In this document: positions 1 to 10,412 of the stretch, piece by piece
Layout of the letters: the number at the start of each line of letters is the position of its first letter
Numbering within the stretch: the first letter of the stretch is position 1
Source of the DNA: Enterobacter huaxiensis
GTDB taxonomy: Bacteria; Pseudomonadota; Gammaproteobacteria; Enterobacterales; Enterobacteriaceae
DNA: 64,000 nt
Direction: 5' to 3'
Assembly: GCF_003594935.2 (NCBI RefSeq)
Contig: NZ_CP043342.1
Coordinates: forward strand, 682,001 to 746,000
Made by a program: the position numbers and the translations under genes
The notes under the pieces: generated by a model
Database searches by the model: none
What the model was told of the DNA's origin: nothing
What the model saw: the letters and a program-made list of their open reading frames with translations, nothing else

Positions 1-1
1 C

Positions 2-43
2 CGCTTTATCGTCGCGGCTGCGGTCTACGTGGTCTTCTTCTGA
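2..43 (+). CDS. uppP: Undecaprenyl-diphosphatase, C-terminal end (partial)
   Basis: Only the last 13 codons and the TGA stop are inside the window. They read RFIVAAAVYVVFF, which matches the C-terminal membrane helix of E. coli UppP/BacA as I remember it. The full protein is an integral membrane phosphatase that recycles undecaprenyl pyrophosphate to the lipid carrier used for peptidoglycan synthesis. The position next to cca, facing it tail to tail, is the same as in E. coli and supports the call. Confidence 0.85.
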   Translation, partial: RFIVAAAVYVVFF

Positions 44-56
44 TGACCGACTGCCC

Positions 57-1298
57 TCAGTCTTTCGGCTGAGGGCAGCGCTGTTCCTTCCAGGCCGCGA
101 CGGCGTCAATCCGTCGTTTGGTCATCTCTTCCCGAATCTCCGGGCCTTTAAATCCTGCCTCAACGACGTCTTTCGTCGGCACCGCTTTCGCCACTTCCCA
201 GGCTTCACGCAGCAAACGCCCCTGCGGATAATCGCAGGCTTCAAACCCGGTACGCCCGCGAACGTCGGCTTCGCTGGTGAGCGCGATTTGCTCCACGCGC
301 TGCGGCTTGCGCCAGGCGTCGATGTTGTCGAACAGCTTAACGATGGTTGCCGGTTTCAGGATCGGGAAGGTATGGATCAGGTCATGGAATTCCGCCACCA
401 GTTTTGCCAGGTCGCGGATTTCATTAGGGACGCGCAGACGCTGGCAAATCCCTTCTACCAGCTTCACGCCCGCCGGACCGTGTCCGTGGTGGCGGGGCCA
501 GAGTGCCTTTGGCGTTAAGCCTTTGCCGAGATCGTGGCAGAGGGTGGAAAAGCGCACGTCCACCTCCGGGCTGAGCATGGCGGCCATGCTTAGCGTCATC
601 AGGGTGTGCACACCGGTATCAATTTCCGGGTGCCATTTCGCCGGGGCCGGTACGCCAAAGAGGTTATCTACCTCCGGGAACAGCACTTTCAGGGCGCCGC
701 AGTCGCGCAGCACCTGGAAAAAGACCTGCGGGTTGCGGGTGGTGAGGGCGTTTTCCGTCTCTTTCCAGACGCGTTCCGGCGTCAGGTGTTCCAGCTCGCC
801 CGCCTCGGTCATCGCGGTCATCAGCGCCATCGTCTCGTCGGCGATGCGGAAGCTCAGGTGGGCGTAACGGGCTGCGAAACGCGCCACGCGGAGCACGCGG
901 AGCGGATCTTCAGAAAAGGCAGGGGAGACGTGACGCAAGATACGGTTGCGCAGGTCGTCCTGACCGCCGTAGGCGTCAATAATGTGGCCGTGTTCATCCT
1001 GGGCCAGGGCGTTAACGGTGAGATCGCGGCGCAGGAGATCTTGCTCAAGCGTCACGTCCGGCGCGGAATAGCAGGTAAAGCCGGTATAGCCTGAACCGGA
1101 TTTTCGCTCTGTCCGTGCCAGGGCATACTCTTCTCGGCTTTCAGGATGCAGAAAAACAGGAAAATCGCGGCCTACCTGCTGGTAGCCCGCGTCAAGCATC
1201 TCTTCGGGCGTGGCACCGACCACAACCCAGTCCTTATCTTTGACCGGCAGACCTAACAACGCATCACGTACCGCACCACCGACCAGATAACTCTTCAC
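57..1298 (-). CDS. cca: Multifunctional CCA tRNA nucleotidyltransferase
   Basis: Adds and repairs the 3'-terminal CCA of tRNAs; the enterobacterial enzyme also carries an HD domain with phosphatase/phosphodiesterase activity. Length is 413 residues, normal for the E. coli type. The N-terminal class II nucleotidyltransferase head shows [10 protein letters not shown] (residues 7-16) and the metal-binding pair D21/D23 in [10 protein letters not shown]. The HD motif is seen as CHDLGKG near residue 255, so the gammaproteobacterial HD extension is present. The ATG start directly precedes the conserved [12 protein letters not shown] beginning. It lies convergent to uppP and upstream of ygiM on the same strand. 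The gene appears intact. Confidence 0.97.
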   Translation of the reverse strand: MKSYLVGGAVRDALLGLPVKDKDWVVVGATPEEMLDAGYQQVGRDFPVFLHPESREEYALARTERKSGSGYTGFTCYSAPDVTLEQDLLRRDLTVNALAQDEHGHIIDAYGGQDDLRNRILRHVSPAFSEDPLRVLRVARFAARYAHLSFRIADETMALMTAMTEAGELEHLTPERVWKETENALTTRNPQVFFQVLRDCGALKVLFPEVDNLFGVPAPAKWHPEIDTGVHTLMTLSMAAMLSPEVDVRFSTLCHDLGKGLTPKALWPRHHGHGPAGVKLVEGICQRLRVPNEIRDLAKLVAEFHDLIHTFPILKPATIVKLFDNIDAWRKPQRVEQIALTSEADVRGRTGFEACDYPQGRLLREAWEVAKAVPTKDVVEAGFKGPEIREEMTKRRIDAVAAWKEQRCPQPKD

Positions 1299-1358
1299 GC
1301 CAACACTCCCGTTTTCTCTTTTCGCAAGATGATACGTAAGTGTGGCAGAGAAGACGAG

Positions 1359-1979
1359 TTAGTTCATCCAGCGGTCTTTACGTTTACGGCTTGGGATGAG
1401 GTGTGGAAGCACCAGACCCAGCACCAGACCGACGCCCAGCACGCCGCCGCCGTACATAAACCACTGCATAATGATGGTGCGCTGTTTGTCATCGAGCTGA
1501 AGATTGGCGGCGCTCACTTTCTTCTGCGCGACAATCAGCTCATTTTTCAGCTTCTGGTTCTCTTCTTTCAGACCATTGATCACGCCGTCGCTCTGCGCCA
1601 CTTTCTGCTGCATCTCTGCCGTGCGCTGGTTCCAGGTGTTGTCGATGTTGGTCAGCTTGTCGGTCAGGGTTTTCACCTGATTTTCCAGATCCGGCACGCG
1701 GGTGCGCAGGCTGGGCACGTTGCTCAGCTCTTTCAGAGGGATCCACGAGGTACGGCCGGTACTGTCGCGGACCTGGCCATAGTTAGTATCCGCATTGGTT
1801 TGTAACAGAACCACTTCCTCGCCGGCATTCACCGTGCCCACGAGGCGATAATTGTCCCCGGGGCCGCTTCGTACCCAGGTGTTAAGTTCATCAGAAACGT
1901 AACGCTTCTCTTCAGCGTGGACCGCGGTCGCGGCGCTAAAAGCGAGTAAAGTAAGTCCAATCAGGCGTAATTTAAGCAT
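1359..1979 (-). CDS. ygiM: SH3-domain protein YgiM, inner-membrane anchored
   Basis: Protein of 206 residues matching E. coli YgiM (TIGR04211, SH3 family). Order: signal peptide (about residues 1-22, ending VHA), a bacterial SH3 domain (about 25-90, with WVRSGPGDNYRLVG), a coiled coil (about 95-165) and one C-terminal membrane helix (about 170-190) followed by the basic tail SRKRKDRWMN. The biochemical role is unknown; the layout suggests an envelope protein with its SH3 domain in the periplasm. An in-frame upstream ATG would add 25 residues, but the signal peptide starts at MLKLRLIGL, so 1979 is taken as the start. It lies between cca and ygiF, as in E. coli, and is divergent from ygiF. Confidence 0.9.
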   Translation of the reverse strand: MLKLRLIGLTLLAFSAATAVHAEEKRYVSDELNTWVRSGPGDNYRLVGTVNAGEEVVLLQTNADTNYGQVRDSTGRTSWIPLKELSNVPSLRTRVPDLENQVKTLTDKLTNIDNTWNQRTAEMQQKVAQSDGVINGLKEENQKLKNELIVAQKKVSAANLQLDDKQRTIIMQWFMYGGGVLGVGLVLGLVLPHLIPSRKRKDRWMN

Positions 1980-2216
1980 ATCAGTCGTTATTTTCATAAA
2001 TAGTGGAACGATAGTAGTGGTATCAGTGTCGCTACGCAAAGGATTCATCATCAATCGGAATCATCTGTGTCGTGATATCCACACCTTCAAACTTTTACGC
2101 CCGTCAAATTGCTCATTGCGTGGCAATTTGGCGCAAAATACTATGTACTGACACATAAATGGCGAGGAAGTTCGCCTTCATCGACGCGTCTGTGACGCAC
2201 GCAAAAGTACAAGGCT

Positions 2217-3515
2217 ATGGCACAAGAAATCGAATTAAAGTTTATCGTCGAAAAAGACAGCGTTGACGCGCTTCGTCAGCATCTGAACACGCTTTCTGGC
2301 GAACACCATGAACCGGTACAGCTGCTCAACATTTATTACGAAACGCCGGACCGCTGGCTGCGCAGTCACGATATGGGCTTGCGTATTCGCGGCGCGAACG
2401 GGCGCTACGAGATGACGATGAAAATTGCAGGCCGCGTGGTCGGCGGTTTGCATCAGCGTCCCGAATATAATATCGACATCAGCAAGCCGGAACTTGAGCT
2501 GGAACGTTTCCCGGCGGAAGTGTGGCCCGAGGGGACGCTCCCGGACACGTTATCTGCAGAGGCACAGCCGCTGTTCAGCACCGACTTCTGGCGTGAAAAA
2601 TGGCTGGTAACGGAAGGGAAGAGCCGCATCGAAATCGCCCTGGATCTGGGTGACGTGAAGGCCGGCGAATTCCAGGAACCCATTTGCGAGCTGGAGCTTG
2701 AACTTCTCGAAGGTGACGCGAACGACGTGCTGAAGCTGGCGCGGAAACTGGTTAATCAGTCCGGTTTACGTCAGGGCAGCCTGAGTAAAGCGGCTCGCGG
2801 TTATCACTTGGCCGCCGGAAATGCGCCGCGCGTGCTGAAAGAGACGACCGTGCTGCGTGTTGCTCCGAAAGCCAGCGTTGAACAAGGTATGGAAGCGGCG
2901 CTTGAGCTGGCGCTTTCCCAGTGGCTGTACCACGAAGAGCTGTGGGCGCGGAATGTGAAAAACGCGAAAACGCACGTGCTGGCGGCGATGGGCCTGGTGC
3001 GTCATACCCTGGCGCTGTTTGGCGGCATCGTTCCTCGTAAAGCAAGCGCTCACTTACGTGACCTGCTGACGCAAACCGAAGCGCTGATGCTCTTCGACGT
3101 CTCGGCGCAAACGGCGATCTACAGCCCGCAAGCGGCTACGGCGAAACTGGCGCTGACCGAGTTTCTGGTAACGCGCGGCTGGCGCACGTTCCTGGATGCG
3201 AAGGCCGAAGCCAAAATCGGGGATAACTTCAAGCGGTTTGCGGATACCCATCTTTCCCGTCATGCCGCCGAGCTAAAAACCACCTTTGCATACCCGCTGG
3301 GCGACCAGTATGGCGATCAGCTTCCCCGTCTTTCGCGCAATATCGACAGCATGTTGCTGCTGTCTGGCGCCTATGAGGGCAAAGCGCAGGTCTGGCTGGA
3401 GGACTGGCAGGGGCTGAAGCATGCCATCGAAACCCGCCAGCATATTGAGATTGAGCATTTCCGTAACGAGGCCATTTCGCAGGAGCCGTTCTGGCTGCAC
3501 AGCGGAAAACGTTAA
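2217..3515 (+). CDS. ygiF: Inorganic triphosphatase (CYTH-CHAD)
   Basis: 432-residue orthologue of E. coli YgiF, which hydrolyses inorganic triphosphate. The N-terminal CYTH domain (about residues 1-200) opens with MAQEIELKF, containing the diagnostic ExExK signature of the tunnel fold, and carries further acidic and basic strand motifs such as [11 protein letters not shown]. The C-terminal half (about 220-430) is a histidine-rich alpha-helical CHAD domain, thought to bind polyphosphate. glnE begins 20 bases downstream, so the two are probably co-transcribed, as in E. coli. No defect is seen. Confidence 0.95.
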   Translation: MAQEIELKFIVEKDSVDALRQHLNTLSGEHHEPVQLLNIYYETPDRWLRSHDMGLRIRGANGRYEMTMKIAGRVVGGLHQRPEYNIDISKPELELERFPAEVWPEGTLPDTLSAEAQPLFSTDFWREKWLVTEGKSRIEIALDLGDVKAGEFQEPICELELELLEGDANDVLKLARKLVNQSGLRQGSLSKAARGYHLAAGNAPRVLKETTVLRVAPKASVEQGMEAALELALSQWLYHEELWARNVKNAKTHVLAAMGLVRHTLALFGGIVPRKASAHLRDLLTQTEALMLFDVSAQTAIYSPQAATAKLALTEFLVTRGWRTFLDAKAEAKIGDNFKRFADTHLSRHAAELKTTFAYPLGDQYGDQLPRLSRNIDSMLLLSGAYEGKAQVWLEDWQGLKHAIETRQHIEIEHFRNEAISQEPFWLHSGKR

Positions 3516-3535
3516 CTCTGGCAAGGAACCCTATA

Positions 3536-6391
3536 ATGCCGCTTTCTTCGCAGTTAGAGCAGCACTGGCAGACCGTTTGCGAACGTCTGCCTGAGTCATT
3601 ACCGGCATCATCGTTAAGCGAGCAGGCCAGAAGCGTGCTCATCTTCAGTGATTTTGTGCAGGAAAGTATTACGGCCAACCCTGACTGGCTGGCGGAGCTT
3701 GAGAGTTCGCCCCCGCAGGCCGAGGAGTGGCGGCATTATGCGGGCTGGCTGCAGGCCGATCTTGACGGCGTAGCGGATGAGGCGACGCTGATGCGCGTGC
3801 TGCGCCAGTTCCGACGTCGGGTAATGGTTCGTATCGCCTGGGCCCAGTCTCTGGAGTTGGTAAGCGAAGAGAGCACGTTGCTGCAGCTGAGCGAGCTGGC
3901 GCAGACGCTGATTGTCGCCGCGCGCGACTGGCTCTACGCCGCCTGCTGTAAAGAGTGGGGCACGCCGTGCAGCGAGGAAGGGGTTCCTCAGCCGCTGTTG
4001 ATCCTGGGTATGGGTAAGCTCGGCGGCTGCGAGCTGAATTTTTCCTCCGATATCGACCTGATTTTTGCCTGGCCGGAGAACGGCTCCACGCGCGGCGGTC
4101 GTCGCGAGCTGGATAACGCCCAGTTCTTTACCCGCCTCGGTCAGCGTCTGATTAAAGCGCTGGACCAGCCAACGCAGGACGGCTTTGTCTATCGCGTGGA
4201 CATGCGTCTGCGTCCGTTCGGCGACAGCGGCCCGCTGGTGCTGAGCTTTGCGGCGCTGGAAGATTATTACCAGGAGCAGGGGCGCGACTGGGAACGCTAT
4301 GCGATGGTTAAGGCGCGGATCATGGGCGACAGCGACGACGCTTACGCCAACGAGCTGCGCGCGATGCTGCGCCCGTTCGTCTTCCGTCGCTATATCGACT
4401 TCAGCGTGATCCAGTCCCTGCGAAACATGAAAGGGATGATTGCCCGCGAAGTGCGTCGCCGTGGGCTAAAAGACAACATCAAGCTCGGCGCGGGCGGCAT
4501 TCGCGAGATCGAATTTATCGTCCAGGTCTTCCAGCTTATTCGCGGCGGACGCGAGCCTTCCCTGCAGTCCCGCTCGCTGCTGCCGACGCTGAGCGCCATC
4601 GAGCAGCTTCATCTGTTACCGGAAGGCGATGCGAAAACGCTGCGCGAGGCCTATCTGTTCCTGCGCCGTCTGGAAAACCTGCTGCAAAGCATCAATGACG
4701 AGCAAACGCAGACCCTGCCAGCCGATGAGCTGAACCGGGCGCGTCTGGCCTGGGGCATGCACGTGAACGACTGGGCAGCGCTGACAGAAAAACTGGATGC
4801 CCACATGGCGGGCGTGCGCCGCATCTTTAATGACCTGATCGGCGACGATGAGGGTGAATCGCAGGACGATGCGCTCTCCGAGCACTGGCGCGAGCTTTGG
4901 CAGGACGCGCTCCAGGAAGATGACACGACGCCGGTGCTGACGCACCTGAGCGACGACGCGCGTCATCGGGTGGTGGCGCTGATCGCGGATTTCCGTCTTG
5001 AGCTGAACAAGCGCGCCATCGGCCCGCGCGGCCGCCAGGTGCTGGATCACCTGATGCCGCACCTGCTGAGCGAGGTCTGCTCCCGCGCAGACGCCCCGGT
5101 GCCGCTGTCGCGCATGATGCCGCTGCTGAGCGGGATTATCACGCGTACCACCTATCTTGAACTGCTGAGCGAATTCCCCGGCGCGCTCAAGCACCTGATT
5201 TCCCTCTGCGCCGCGTCGCCGATGGTGGCCAACAAGCTGGCGCGCTACCCGCTGCTGCTGGACGAACTGCTCGACCCGAACACGCTGTATCAGCCGACGG
5301 CGACCGATGCCTACCGCGATGAGCTGCGTCAGTACCTTCTGCGCGTGCCGGAAGAGGACGAAGAGCAGCAGCTGGAGGCGCTGCGCCAGTTCAAGCAGGC
5401 CCAGATGCTGCGCGTGGCGGCGGCGGATATCGCCGGAACGCTGCCGGTGATGAAAGTGAGCGATCACTTAACCTGGCTGGCGGAGGCGATCATTGACGCC
5501 GTCGTACATCAGGCGTGGGTGCAGATGGTGGCGCGTTACGGGCAGCCGACGCACCTGACCGAGCGTGAAGGCCGCGGCTTTGCGGTAGTTGGCTACGGCA
5601 AGCTCGGCGGCTGGGAGCTGGGGTACAGCTCCGATCTGGACTTAATCTTCCTGCACGATTGCCCGGTTGACGTGATGACCGACGGCGAGCGTGAAATCGA
5701 CGGGCGGCAGTTCTACCTGCGCCTCGCCCAGCGCATTATGCACCTGTTCAGCACCCGCACGTCGTCGGGCATTTTGTACGAAGTGGACGCGCGTCTGCGT
5801 CCGTCCGGAGCGGCGGGCATGCTGGTGACCTCAACGGAGTCCTTTGCCGATTACCAGAAGAGCGAAGCCTGGACGTGGGAACATCAGGCGCTGGTGCGCG
5901 CCCGCGTGGTGTATGGCGATCCGCAGCTCAAAACGCAGTTTGACGTCATCCGCAAGGACGTCATGACAACGGTGCGAGAGACGGCAACATTGCAAACAGA
6001 AGTGCGGGAAATGCGCGAGAAAATGCGTGCGCATTTAGGCAATAAGCATCGCGATCGCTTTGATATTAAAGCCGATGAGGGCGGAATTACCGATATTGAG
6101 TTTATTACCCAGTATCTGGTGCTGCTGCACGCGCACGACAAGCCGAAGCTGACCCGCTGGTCCGATAACGTGCGCATTCTGGAACTGCTGGCGCAAAACG
6201 ACATTATGGACGAGCAGGAAGCGCAAGCCCTGACGCGCGCCTATACCACGCTTCGCGATGAGCTTCATCATCTGGCCTTACAGGAACAGCCGGGCCACGT
6301 GTCGCTGGACTGTTTTGCGGATGAACGTGCGCAGGTTACGGCAAGCTGGCAGAAATGGCTGGTGGAGCCGTGCGTAACAAAACAAGTGTGA
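3536..6391 (+). CDS. glnE: Bifunctional glutamine synthetase adenylyltransferase/adenylyl-removing enzyme
   Basis: 951 residues, as expected for GlnE. It attaches AMP to a tyrosine of glutamine synthetase, or removes it, under control of the PII protein and glutamine. Two nucleotidyltransferase-fold domains are visible: the N-terminal adenylyl-removase with [20 protein letters not shown] (about residues 157-176) and the C-terminal adenylyltransferase with [19 protein letters not shown] (about 685-703). Each is followed by a helical GlnD/PII-uridylyl-like segment. Both DxD metal pairs are intact. ygiF lies immediately upstream and hldE 40 bases downstream, the usual enterobacterial order. Confidence 0.97.
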   Translation: MPLSSQLEQHWQTVCERLPESLPASSLSEQARSVLIFSDFVQESITANPDWLAELESSPPQAEEWRHYAGWLQADLDGVADEATLMRVLRQFRRRVMVRIAWAQSLELVSEESTLLQLSELAQTLIVAARDWLYAACCKEWGTPCSEEGVPQPLLILGMGKLGGCELNFSSDIDLIFAWPENGSTRGGRRELDNAQFFTRLGQRLIKALDQPTQDGFVYRVDMRLRPFGDSGPLVLSFAALEDYYQEQGRDWERYAMVKARIMGDSDDAYANELRAMLRPFVFRRYIDFSVIQSLRNMKGMIAREVRRRGLKDNIKLGAGGIREIEFIVQVFQLIRGGREPSLQSRSLLPTLSAIEQLHLLPEGDAKTLREAYLFLRRLENLLQSINDEQTQTLPADELNRARLAWGMHVNDWAALTEKLDAHMAGVRRIFNDLIGDDEGESQDDALSEHWRELWQDALQEDDTTPVLTHLSDDARHRVVALIADFRLELNKRAIGPRGRQVLDHLMPHLLSEVCSRADAPVPLSRMMPLLSGIITRTTYLELLSEFPGALKHLISLCAASPMVANKLARYPLLLDELLDPNTLYQPTATDAYRDELRQYLLRVPEEDEEQQLEALRQFKQAQMLRVAAADIAGTLPVMKVSDHLTWLAEAIIDAVVHQAWVQMVARYGQPTHLTEREGRGFAVVGYGKLGGWELGYSSDLDLIFLHDCPVDVMTDGEREIDGRQFYLRLAQRIMHLFSTRTSSGILYEVDARLRPSGAAGMLVTSTESFADYQKSEAWTWEHQALVRARVVYGDPQLKTQFDVIRKDVMTTVRETATLQTEVREMREKMRAHLGNKHRDRFDIKADEGGITDIEFITQYLVLLHAHDKPKLTRWSDNVRILELLAQNDIMDEQEAQALTRAYTTLRDELHHLALQEQPGHVSLDCFADERAQVTASWQKWLVEPCVTKQV

Positions 6392-6431
6392 TATTATCGC
6401 GCGCAAATTGTGAATCTTTCTGGAGTCAGGA

Positions 6432-7862
6432 ATGAAAGTAACACTGCCAGAGTTTGAACGTGCTGGGGTTATGGTTGTCGGTGATGTGATGCTGGATCGC
6501 TACTGGTATGGGCCGACCAGCCGTATTTCCCCGGAAGCACCGGTGCCGGTGGTTAAGGTCGACACCATTGAAGAGCGTCCTGGCGGCGCGGCAAACGTGG
6601 CGATGAACATCGCTTCTCTTGGCGCGCATTCGCGTCTGGTGGGCTTGACCGGTATCGACGATGCGGCGCGGGCGCTGAGCAAGTCGCTCTCGGACGTGAA
6701 CGTGAAGTGCGACTTCGTTTCTGTTCCGACACACCCAACCATTACCAAGCTGCGCGTGCTGTCGCGCAACCAGCAGCTGATCCGCCTCGACTTTGAAGAA
6801 GGTTTTGAAGGCGTTGACCCTGAGCCGCTGCACGAGCGCATCAACCAGGCGCTGGGCAGCATTGGCGCGCTGGTGCTGTCAGACTACGCCAAAGGCGCGC
6901 TGGCCAGCGTGCAGACGATGATCCAGCTGGCGCGTAAAGCTAACGTGCCGGTGCTTATCGATCCGAAAGGCACCGAGTTTGAGCGCTATCGCGGCGCGAC
7001 GCTGCTGACGCCAAATCTGTCTGAGTTTGAAGCGGTGGCGGGCAAGTGCAAAACCGAGCAAGAGCTGGTTGAGCGCGGCATGAAGATTATCACTGATTTC
7101 GAACTCTCTGCGCTGCTGGTGACTCGCTCCGAGCAGGGGATGACGCTGCTGCAGCCGGGCAAAGCACCGCTGCATATGCCGACTCAGGCGCAGGAAGTGT
7201 ATGACGTGACCGGCGCCGGCGACACGGTGATCGGCGTGCTGGCGGCGACGCTGGCAGCGGGAAACTCGCTGGAAGAGGCGTGCTACTTCGCTAACGCCGC
7301 GGCGGGCGTGGTTGTCGGTAAGCTCGGGACCTCAACCGTGTCGCCAATTGAGCTGGAAAACGCGGTGCGCGGTCGTGCCGATACCGGTTTTGGCGTCATG
7401 GCCGAAGACGAGCTTAAAGCGGCCGTCGCTGCCGCGCGCAAGCGTGGTGAAAAAGTGGTGATGACCAACGGCGTGTTCGACATCCTGCACGCGGGCCACG
7501 TTTCGTATCTGGCGAACGCGCGCAGGCTGGGCGATCGCCTGATTGTGGCGGTAAACAGCGATGCGTCGACGAAGCGCCTGAAGGGTGAAACGCGTCCTGT
7601 GAACCCGCTCGAGCAGCGTATGATCGTGCTCGGCGCGCTGGAAGCGGTGGACTGGGTGGTGTCGTTCGAAGAAGATACCCCGCAGCGCCTGATTGCCGGT
7701 ATTCTGCCGGACCTGCTGGTGAAGGGCGGCGATTATAAGCCGGAGCAGATCGCGGGTAGCGAAGAGGTCTGGGCCAACGGCGGCGAGGTGATGGTGCTCA
7801 ACTTTGAGGACGGGTGCTCAACCACCAACATCATCAAGAAGATCCAGAAAGACAGTCAGTAA
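6432..7862 (+). CDS. hldE: Bifunctional heptose 7-phosphate kinase / heptose 1-phosphate adenylyltransferase
   Basis: 476 residues. Makes ADP-D-glycero-D-manno-heptose precursor for the lipopolysaccharide inner core in the cytoplasm. The N-terminal ribokinase/PfkB-type kinase (about residues 1-315) shows the anion-hole/catalytic motif [11 protein letters not shown]. The C-terminal nucleotidyltransferase (about 340-476) shows [15 protein letters not shown] with the HxGH signature. SD sequence TGGAG precedes the ATG. An intrinsic terminator follows the stop codon directly, closing the ygiF-glnE-hldE unit. Confidence 0.97.
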   Translation: MKVTLPEFERAGVMVVGDVMLDRYWYGPTSRISPEAPVPVVKVDTIEERPGGAANVAMNIASLGAHSRLVGLTGIDDAARALSKSLSDVNVKCDFVSVPTHPTITKLRVLSRNQQLIRLDFEEGFEGVDPEPLHERINQALGSIGALVLSDYAKGALASVQTMIQLARKANVPVLIDPKGTEFERYRGATLLTPNLSEFEAVAGKCKTEQELVERGMKIITDFELSALLVTRSEQGMTLLQPGKAPLHMPTQAQEVYDVTGAGDTVIGVLAATLAAGNSLEEACYFANAAAGVVVGKLGTSTVSPIELENAVRGRADTGFGVMAEDELKAAVAAARKRGEKVVMTNGVFDILHAGHVSYLANARRLGDRLIVAVNSDASTKRLKGETRPVNPLEQRMIVLGALEAVDWVVSFEEDTPQRLIAGILPDLLVKGGDYKPEQIAGSEEVWANGGEVMVLNFEDGCSTTNIIKKIQKDSQ

Positions 7863-7890
7863 AAAACGGGCCGATTGGCCCGTTTTTTTA
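7862..7890 (+). terminator. Intrinsic terminator after hldE
   Basis: A hairpin AAAACGGGCC/GATT/GGCCCGTTTT followed by a run of seven T lies immediately after the hldE stop codon. It is near symmetric (A-run on the other side), so it may also stop transcription arriving from ubiK on the minus strand. Confidence 0.9.
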
Positions 7891-7892
7891 TG

Positions 7893-7972
7893 TCGGATGG
7901 CGGCTGCGCCTTACCCGACCTACGCGTTCATATAGGCCCGGTAAGGCGTAGCCGCCACCGGGCACAACAGGC
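7893..7972. repeat. REP/BIME element
   Basis: Two inverted enterobacterial REP units: GCGGCTGCGCCTTACCCGAC and, in opposite orientation, CCCGGTAAGGCGTAGCCGCC, separated by a short linker. It lies between convergent hldE and ubiK, the usual intergenic setting for REPs. Confidence 0.85.
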
Positions 7973-7977
7973 CGCAC

Positions 7978-8274
7978 TTACTCCTGGTCATCCACTGGCG
8001 GAATGGCCGGTGCTGGCTTCACCTCTTCCGGGGCATTACGGTTTTCCAGCTCGGTCAGACGCTGTTCCAGCAGCGCCAGCTTTTCGCGGGTGCGCAGGAG
8101 AACCTGGGTCTGCACGTCGAACTCTTCACGGCTGACTAAATCAAGGCGAACCAACTGCGCCTGCAGCGTCTGGCGGATTTTTTTCTCAACGTCATCACCA
8201 AACTCACGAATGCCTTTCGGCATGGACTCGTGAACCTGACGCGCGATCTGCTCAATTTTCTTTGGGTCAATCAT
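7978..8274 (-). CDS. ubiK: Ubiquinone biosynthesis accessory factor UbiK (BMFP family)
   Basis: 98-residue protein matching E. coli YqiC/UbiK, a small accessory factor of the Ubi complex needed for efficient aerobic ubiquinone synthesis. Helical and coiled-coil forming throughout: [20 protein letters not shown] at the start, a heptad segment (about residues 50-80, [15 protein letters not shown]) that mediates trimerisation, then a Pro-rich tail. The family start MIDPKK fits an ATG at 8274; a further-upstream in-frame ATG would add 12 unrelated residues. It is divergent from ribB, as in E. coli. Confidence 0.92.
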   Translation of the reverse strand: MIDPKKIEQIARQVHESMPKGIREFGDDVEKKIRQTLQAQLVRLDLVSREEFDVQTQVLLRTREKLALLEQRLTELENRNAPEEVKPAPAIPPVDDQE

Positions 8275-8359
8275 TGTCGTTTCCCTTGATGAAAAGGTGT
8301 TAGTGTCCATTGTAGCGCGTCATGCCGCGGGTTAAACAAAATTGTTTGATGCTTATGCA

Positions 8360-8388
8360 TTGCCCAGGGTAATCAATAGCGTTATATT
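8360..8388 (+). promoter_or_regulatory. Sigma70 promoter of ribB
   Basis: TTGCCC (8360-8365), a 17-base spacer and TATATT (8383-8388). The predicted transcription start near 8395 puts the FMN aptamer at the very 5' end of the mRNA, the expected layout. Inferred from motif and spacing only. Confidence 0.65.
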
Positions 8389-8400
8389 TATCTCGCTTAT

Positions 8401-8545
8401 TCTCAGGGCGGGGCGAAATTCCCCACCGGCGGTAAATCAGCGTAACGCTGAAAGCCCGCGAGCGCTTTGGGTGAATTCTCAAAGGTCAGCAGATCCGGTG
8501 TAATTCCGGGGCCGACGGTTAGAGTCCGGATGGGAGAGAGTAACG
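8401..8545 (+). ncRNA. FMN riboswitch (RFN element) controlling ribB
   Basis: Contains the conserved RFN blocks in order: CTCAGGGCGGGGCGAAATTC, CCCCACCGGCGGTAAA, AGCCCGCGAGCG, GGTCAGCAGATCCGGTG, and the closing GAGAGTAACG. The family binds flavin mononucleotide and shuts down the downstream gene. The 100-base leader beyond the aptamer carries GC-rich stretches (GTCGGGCTTGGGCCCGC) that could form the expression platform. ribB starts at 8652. Confidence 0.97.
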
Positions 8546-8651
8546 ATCCAGTCGGGCTTGGGCCCGCTCACGTTATCTTTTTGCCGCTTATACGGCGCTC
8601 CTAAGACTGCCCTGATTCTGGTAACCATAATGTTAATGAGGTTTTTTTACC

Positions 8652-9305
8652 ATGAATCAGACGCTACTTTCCTCTTTTGGCACTTCAACTCAACGTGTTG
8701 AACATGCACTGGATGCACTGCGCGAAGGCCGCGGTGTGATGGTGCTTGACGATGAAAACCGTGAAAACGAAGGCGACATGATTTTCGCCGCCGAAAACAT
8801 GACCGTTGAACAGATGGCGCTGACCATCCGTCACGGCAGCGGCATCGTATGCCTGTGTATTAACGAAGACCGTCGCAAGCAGCTCGACCTGCCGATGATG
8901 GTTGAGAACAACACCAGCGCCTTTGGTACTGGCTTCACCGTGACCATTGAAGCGGCGCACGGCGTGACCACCGGTGTGTCTGCGGCTGACCGTCTGACCA
9001 CCGTGCGCGCAGCAATTGCCGATGGCGCTAAACCATCCGACCTGCATCGTCCAGGCCACGTTTTCCCACTGCGTGCGCAGGCGGGCGGCGTGCTGACTCG
9101 CGGCGGCCACACCGAAGCGACTATCGATCTGGTCACGCTGGCAGGCTTCAAACCTGCCGGCGTGCTGTGCGAGCTGACCAACGATGACGGCACCATGGCG
9201 CGCGCGCCGGAGTGCATCACCTTTGCGCGTCTGCACAACATGCCGGTCGTGACGATTGAAGACCTGGTTGAATACCGCCAGGCGCACGAGCGCAAAGCCA
9301 GCTGA
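8652..9305 (+). CDS. ribB: 3,4-dihydroxy-2-butanone-4-phosphate synthase
   Basis: 217 residues, monofunctional RibB. Converts ribulose 5-phosphate to formate and 3,4-dihydroxy-2-butanone 4-phosphate, the four-carbon donor of riboflavin synthesis. The catalytic acidic loop [11 protein letters not shown] is at about residues 33-43; the conserved [11 protein letters not shown] and THE-type [10 protein letters not shown] segments follow. SD sequence TGAGG lies before the ATG. The upstream FMN riboswitch provides feedback control by the pathway end product. A terminator follows the stop. Confidence 0.98.
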   Translation: MNQTLLSSFGTSTQRVEHALDALREGRGVMVLDDENRENEGDMIFAAENMTVEQMALTIRHGSGIVCLCINEDRRKQLDLPMMVENNTSAFGTGFTVTIEAAHGVTTGVSAADRLTTVRAAIADGAKPSDLHRPGHVFPLRAQAGGVLTRGGHTEATIDLVTLAGFKPAGVLCELTNDDGTMARAPECITFARLHNMPVVTIEDLVEYRQAHERKAS

Positions 9306-9320
9306 AACAGCTGATGTGAA

Positions 9321-9345
9321 AAAGCCGGGGAAACCCGGCTTTTTT
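9321..9345 (+). terminator. Intrinsic terminator after ribB
   Basis: AAAGCCGGG/GAAA/CCCGGCTTTTTT hairpin with a T-run, 15 bases after the ribB stop. The A-run on the other side could also end the convergent fimbrial transcript that stops at 9350. Confidence 0.9.
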
Positions 9346-9349
9346 GTCT

Positions 9350-10411
9350 CTAGTGATAGTTAATTTTAAACAGTACCACCGTTTCGAACGGGCCGGACTG
9401 AATTGCCTTTCCCTCAACAGGCGATAACTCTGCCGTGTACGTTTGCTCGTACTGCAGGGAACTGCCCGTAAAATCAGCATACTCTTCATAGCGGTTGAAG
9501 GTGTAAGGCTGCGTCCCGTTGAGGATCCGCAGCTTCAGGCCGTTACCTATCAGCAGCGCCGTATCGTCAGCGCTGAGCGATTCCGCAGTATAGAAAGACG
9601 AATCCATCTTAAAGCCGTCTGAACATTGCGCATCCTGCACTTTGGTTGTTCGTACCGAAAACGTGCGGGTGCGCGTCTGCTGGTTCACGATATCGCGCGC
9701 GCTGAACGTGCCGAAATCGATCTCCTGATTCTCCGGGAAAATGCTAAACGTTGCCCCGCAGTCCAGTACGGTAATATTTTGCAAACCGTTGATGTGGTAT
9801 TTGAGGTTTTTCGCGTCAACCATCTGGTTTACCCCCCCTTTGCCGTCGAACTGCACCACAACGTAATCGCTGAGCGAACTGACATATCCGTGGGGCGGCA
9901 CAGCCTTAATTTTGACAAAAAGCCGTAATCGCGCGACGAACGTGCGCGTAACGTGAATGTCGTCCGGATTGCCGGAGCAGATGCGATTTTCCCAGCCCAT
10001 CTGGCGGATTTGTGCCGGGGTATAAATAGTGATGCTGTTGTTATCCAGGCACTGGCGGGTATCCACGCCGTTGGGTTGACCTGTGGCATCGTAGTCCATG
10101 CCTTCATAGGTTACGCCCAGCTCATAGTAAGGGTCGGTGGCGGAAGGATAAGGGTTTACCCAGGCATAGACGTCTTCAGATTGAAAGCCGCTGGTGACGT
10201 TGTTGTCGCAGGTCACGGGAATTTTAATGTCATCGGATTCCCATATTTTTTGGCCAACCTGCGCGTTGCTGGGGATGGCAAAGGGTGAAATCGTTTTTGT
10301 CTCCTCAACGGGGCCGCCGGAGCCACCAAGATAACAGTTGAGCGCCAGCGCCTCCTTCAAGGGCAGGGTCGACAGCAGCAGGGTAAACAGAAGGTTAGCG
10401 AGCGTGCGCAT
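9350..10411 (-). CDS. Fimbrial tip adhesin-like protein
   Basis: 353 residues, last gene of the fimbrial operon. An N-terminal signal peptide (about 1-23, ending ALA) is followed by a roughly 190-residue N-terminal domain with several cysteines (NCYLGG, VTCDNN, RQCLDN, RICSGN), then a C-terminal pilin-like domain beginning near [17 protein letters not shown]. This two-domain layout, twice the size of a shaft pilin, is that of tip adhesins (lectin plus pilin domain). It occupies the place of YqiI in the E. coli ygiL-yqiGHI operon, but I could not recognise close YqiI identity, so no symbol is given. The start codon lies one base after the chaperone stop, implying translational coupling. The receptor is unknown. 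Confidence 0.75.
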   Translation of the reverse strand: MRTLANLLFTLLLSTLPLKEALALNCYLGGSGGPVEETKTISPFAIPSNAQVGQKIWESDDIKIPVTCDNNVTSGFQSEDVYAWVNPYPSATDPYYELGVTYEGMDYDATGQPNGVDTRQCLDNNSITIYTPAQIRQMGWENRICSGNPDDIHVTRTFVARLRLFVKIKAVPPHGYVSSLSDYVVVQFDGKGGVNQMVDAKNLKYHINGLQNITVLDCGATFSIFPENQEIDFGTFSARDIVNQQTRTRTFSVRTTKVQDAQCSDGFKMDSSFYTAESLSADDTALLIGNGLKLRILNGTQPYTFNRYEEYADFTGSSLQYEQTYTAELSPVEGKAIQSGPFETVVLFKINYH

Positions 10412-10412
10412 C